Part shown: positions 61,876 through 64,000 of the stretch, in pieces | How the letters are laid out: each line of letters opens with the position of its first letter | How positions within the stretch are numbered: the stretch's first letter is position 1 | Assembly: GCF_006337165.1 (NCBI RefSeq) | Contig: NZ_CP040896.1 | Coordinates: 4,464,001 to 4,528,000 of the forward strand | Direction: 5' to 3' | Length of the DNA stretch: 64,000 nt | DNA from: Hymenobacter jejuensis | Lineage (GTDB): Bacteria; Bacteroidota; Bacteroidia; Cytophagales; Hymenobacteraceae | Notes under the pieces: generated by a model | Told to the model about the DNA's origin: nothing | Seen by the model: only the letters and a program-made list of their open reading frames with translations | Database searches by the model: none | Translations under genes and position numbers: made by a program

Positions 61876-61897
61876 TTGATTACCAATTATTTATAAA
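61869..61897. repeat. dispersed palindrome, copy L
   Basis: Core TTGATTACCAA at 61876-61886, in the 30-bp gap between hisA and hisF; its arm overlaps the hisF start codon. Confidence 0.7.
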
Positions 61898-61905
61898 AGT
61901 CATTC

Positions 61906-62625
61906 CTAGCTCAAAAACGGGCGCAGCTCTTCCAGACTAATCGTGCCTTCGTAGATGGCCTTGCCAATGATGGCCCCGTGCAACCCGGCGGCTTGCAGGG
62001 CTTCTACGTCGGCCAGGGTGGTCACGCCGCCGCTGGCCACGAGCTGCGCCTGGGGCACCCGCTGCCGCAATTGCTGGTAGGTGGCAAGGGCCGGGCCTTG
62101 CAGCTTGCCGTCTTTGCTGACATCGGTACACACAAAGGTAGTGGCGCCGGCTGCGAGGTACTGCTCGATAAACTCTACCAGCGTGCGCTCACTCTGCTCG
62201 GCCCAGGCGTTGATGGAAATGTGGTTGTCCCGAAAATCGGCCCCGATAAGGATGCGTTCGGCCCCGAACGTGCGCAGCCACTCTCCCACCGTGTCGGGCT
62301 CGCGCACGGCAATGCTGCCGGCCGTGATCTGCGCCGCGCCCGCGTCGAAAGCCTGCCGCACCGCCGTGTTGCTTTGCAAACCGCCGCCAAAATCAATGGT
62401 CAGCTGGGTGTGGCGGGCAATGCGCTCGAGCACCGGCAGATTGACCGGCTGCTTGGCCCGCGCCCCGTCGAGGTCGACGAGGTGCAACCGGCGCACGCCG
62501 TGCTGCTCGAAGCGTTGCGCCACGGCCAGCGGATCCGAATCGTAGGTGGTTTGCTGGGCAAAGTCGCCTTCGGTGAGGCGCACGCACTGGCCGTTGATGA
62601 GGTCAATGGCGGGGATGATTTCCAT
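61906..62625 (-). CDS. hisA: ProFAR isomerase (phosphoribosylformimino-AICAR-ribotide isomerase)
   Basis: 239 aa TIM barrel. The catalytic aspartates lie in IPAIDLINGQCVRLTEGDF (first) and CTDVSKDGKLQGP (second); DFGGGLQSNTAVRQAFDAGA and ASGGVTTLADVEAL are the phosphate-binding loops. Its start is 13 bp before the hisH stop in transcription order, so the genes are tightly packed. Confidence 0.96.
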   Translation of the reverse strand: MEIIPAIDLINGQCVRLTEGDFAQQTTYDSDPLAVAQRFEQHGVRRLHLVDLDGARAKQPVNLPVLERIARHTQLTIDFGGGLQSNTAVRQAFDAGAAQITAGSIAVREPDTVGEWLRTFGAERILIGADFRDNHISINAWAEQSERTLVEFIEQYLAAGATTFVCTDVSKDGKLQGPALATYQQLRQRVPQAQLVASGGVTTLADVEALQAAGLHGAIIGKAIYEGTISLEELRPFLS

Positions 62626-62638
62626 AGGAGGAAGGCGG

Positions 62639-63226
62639 CTACAGGTTCAGGAAGTTTTCCAGGATGCGCGTGCCCACCGGGCCGCTCTTCTCGGTATGAA
62701 ATTGCACGGCGTAAAAGTTGCGGTGCTGCACAGCCGCGCTAAACGGCGTCGGATACTCGCCTTCGGCAATGGTGTAGTCGCCGACCGGAGCGTAGTAGCT
62801 GTGCACGAAGTACACGTAATCTTCGTCCTGCAGCCCGTCGAACAGCGGCGAACGGAGGCGGTGTAGGTTGTTCCACCCCATGTGCGGCACCTTGTAGGCT
62901 TGGTCTTTGGGAAAGCGTTTTACCTCAAACGGCAGAATGCCCAACATGTCGGTGTCGTTTTCCTCGCTGTGCGTTCCCAGCAGTTGCATTCCCAAACATA
63001 TACCCAGAAAGGGCTGCGTCAGGGTAGGCAATAGTTGGTCGAGCCCTTGGGCACGCAGCTCGTGCATGGCCGAAGCTGCTTCGCCTTCTCCCGGAAACAG
63101 AATCTTATCGGCCCGCCGGATTGTGTCAGCATCGGCAGTAAGGGTAGCCCGCACGCCCAATCGCTCCAGTGCAAACAGGACCGATTGCACGTTGCCGCCT
63201 TTGTAATCAACTACCGCTATTTCCAT
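62639..63226 (-). CDS. hisH: imidazole glycerol phosphate synthase, glutaminase subunit
   Basis: 195 aa class I glutamine amidotransferase that supplies ammonia to HisF. N-terminal VVDYKGGNVQSVLFALERLG, the nucleophile Cys in FLGICLGMQLL, and the His/Glu pair in VQFHTEKSG. It is second in the visible operon, separated from hisB by 143 bp that contain a 26-bp perfect palindrome. Confidence 0.96.
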   Translation of the reverse strand: MEIAVVDYKGGNVQSVLFALERLGVRATLTADADTIRRADKILFPGEGEAASAMHELRAQGLDQLLPTLTQPFLGICLGMQLLGTHSEENDTDMLGILPFEVKRFPKDQAYKVPHMGWNNLHRLRSPLFDGLQDEDYVYFVHSYYAPVGDYTIAEGEYPTPFSAAVQHRNFYAVQFHTEKSGPVGTRILENFLNL

Positions 63227-63340
63227 TTGAATAAATATGTTTATTACTCATTTGTTTATACAAAGACGTTCCTTCAGGCATGCCTCTTCGTCAAGATTCA
63301 AGATACAGAAGGTGGCGTTATTTCCAGCCAGCCAACCCTT

Positions 63341-63366
63341 TATCCAAATGTTTAAACATTTGGATA
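63341..63366. promoter_or_regulatory. perfect 26-bp palindrome between hisB and hisH
   Basis: TATCCAAATGTTT and its exact reverse complement abut with no spacer, 3 bp beyond the hisB stop. AT-rich, no T-run of terminator type. It could be a repressor site, an RNA-processing hairpin, or a short repeat; I cannot tell. Confidence 0.6.
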
Positions 63367-63369
63367 CCC

Positions 63370-64000
63370 TTACAACACCCCTTTCGTGCTCGGAATTTCC
63401 ATCTTATTGGCATCCCTCACCAGCGCCATTTTAATGGCTTTGGCAACGGCTTTAAAGATGGCTTCGATCTTGTGGTGCTCGTTCTGCCCTTCACATTTGA
63501 TGTTGAGATTGCAGCGAGCAGCGTCGGAAAAGCTCTTGAAAAAATGGTAGAACATTTCGGTCGGCATATCTCCAATTCGCTCGCGTTTGAACTCGGCGTC
63601 CCACACCAGCCACGGCCGACCCGAAAAGTCTATGGCTGCTTGTGCCAACACGTCGTCCATGGGGAGTACAAAACCGTAGCGCGATAAACCCCGCTTATCC
63701 CCGACCGCTTGGGCAAATGCTTCGCCCAAGGCAATCGCGGTGTCCTCGATGGTGTGGTGCTCGTCGATGTGCAGGTCGCCTTGCACCGTGATGTTCATGT
63801 CGACGCCCGAGTGCTTGCTGAGTTGGTCGAGCATGTGGTCGAAGAAACCCAGGCCAGTGTGCATCTGGGGGCGGCCTTGTCCATCAAGGTTGAGTTCGAT
63901 GCGGATTTTGGTTTCGTTCGTGTCGCGCTGCACCACGGCCTTACGGGCAGGCAAACGCAGGAACTGATAGATCGCTTCCCAACTGGTTGTAGTCAGGGCG
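63370..64000 (-). CDS. hisB: bifunctional histidinol-phosphatase / imidazoleglycerol-phosphate dehydratase, 5' part outside the window
   Basis: The visible 210 codons hold the dehydratase domain: KIRIELNLDG, TGLGFFDHMLDQLSKHSG, GDLHIDEHHTIEDTAIALGEA, and the C-terminal EGQNEHHKIEAIFKAVAKA, with the metal-binding His clusters. An apparent start TTG at 63954 is misleading: the frame stays open to the edge and reads LTTTSWEAIYQFLRLPARKA, the linker seen in HisB proteins that carry an N-terminal HAD-type histidinol-phosphatase. So the gene continues past 64000. It is the first visible gene of the hisBHAF(IE) operon. Confidence 0.9.
   Translation of the reverse strand, partial: ALTTTSWEAIYQFLRLPARKAVVQRDTNETKIRIELNLDGQGRPQMHTGLGFFDHMLDQLSKHSGVDMNITVQGDLHIDEHHTIEDTAIALGEAFAQAVGDKRGLSRYGFVLPMDDVLAQAAIDFSGRPWLVWDAEFKRERIGDMPTEMFYHFFKSFSDAARCNLNIKCEGQNEHHKIEAIFKAVAKAIKMALVRDANKMEIPSTKGVL

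Overview
The window is a GC-rich chromosomal segment of a Bacteroidota bacterium, most like Hymenobacter or a relative (Cytophagales). This rests on the mix of genes (bifunctional hisIE and hisB, repeated-DUF349 protein, RES/Xre toxin-antitoxin pair, CopA followed by a membrane cupredoxin, MacB-type transporters run by an NtrC-type regulator), on few Shine-Dalgarno sites, on TAnnTTTG-type -7 boxes and on frequent TTG/GTG starts. The genus is inference; no rRNA is present.

Layout. 0-5.2 kb: tryptophan 2,3-dioxygenase, serine dehydratase beta subunit, and a TolC/HlyD efflux pair. 5.2-11.4 kb: a minus-strand glycan cluster with two tandem AT-rich GT39-like membrane proteins sharing an identical GC-rich tract, a methyltransferase-GT2 fusion and a sugar-nucleotide epimerase. 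12-22.3 kb: housekeeping genes (gpsA, catalase, maf, DUF1015, pdxH, YqgE, DUF349 protein). 22.4-28 kb: tRNA-Thr, an integrase remnant, an acyltransferase and several small unrecognised ORFs, the main accessory patch. 28-38.3 kb: an efflux regulon with HlyD-TolC and ABC ATPase-ECF sigma-two permeases, followed by an NtrC-type response regulator and a histidine kinase. The two efflux operons have homologous, identically spaced sigma54-like control regions. 38.3-48.3 kb: PAP2 phosphatase, copper ATPase plus cupredoxin, L,D-transpeptidase, GT4, RES/Xre, KptA, HD phosphohydrolase and a small lipoprotein. 48.4-54.3 kb: gyrA, a TPR protein, and an AT-rich patch with an unknown gene. 54.4-60.2 kb: ArnT-like transferase, GDPD, UDP-sugar epimerase, LpxB-N-like protein and GT2. 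60.4-64 kb: histidine operon hisB-hisH-hisA-hisF-hisIE on the minus strand; hisB runs off the window.

The most unusual signal is not a gene. It is a dispersed AT-rich palindrome of about 25-30 bp with a core like TTGATWATCAA. I count 13 copies in 64 kb, nearly all at gene ends, in short intergenic gaps, in a terminator loop, in both sigma54-like control regions, and once translated in frame inside a coding region. The second most interesting signal is the pair of duplicated efflux control regions: a TGTCC/GGACA inverted repeat, one of these palindromes at +57, and a TTGGCA...TTGGCT element at +80 in both.

All calls come from reading the sequence and the translations; no database search was run.
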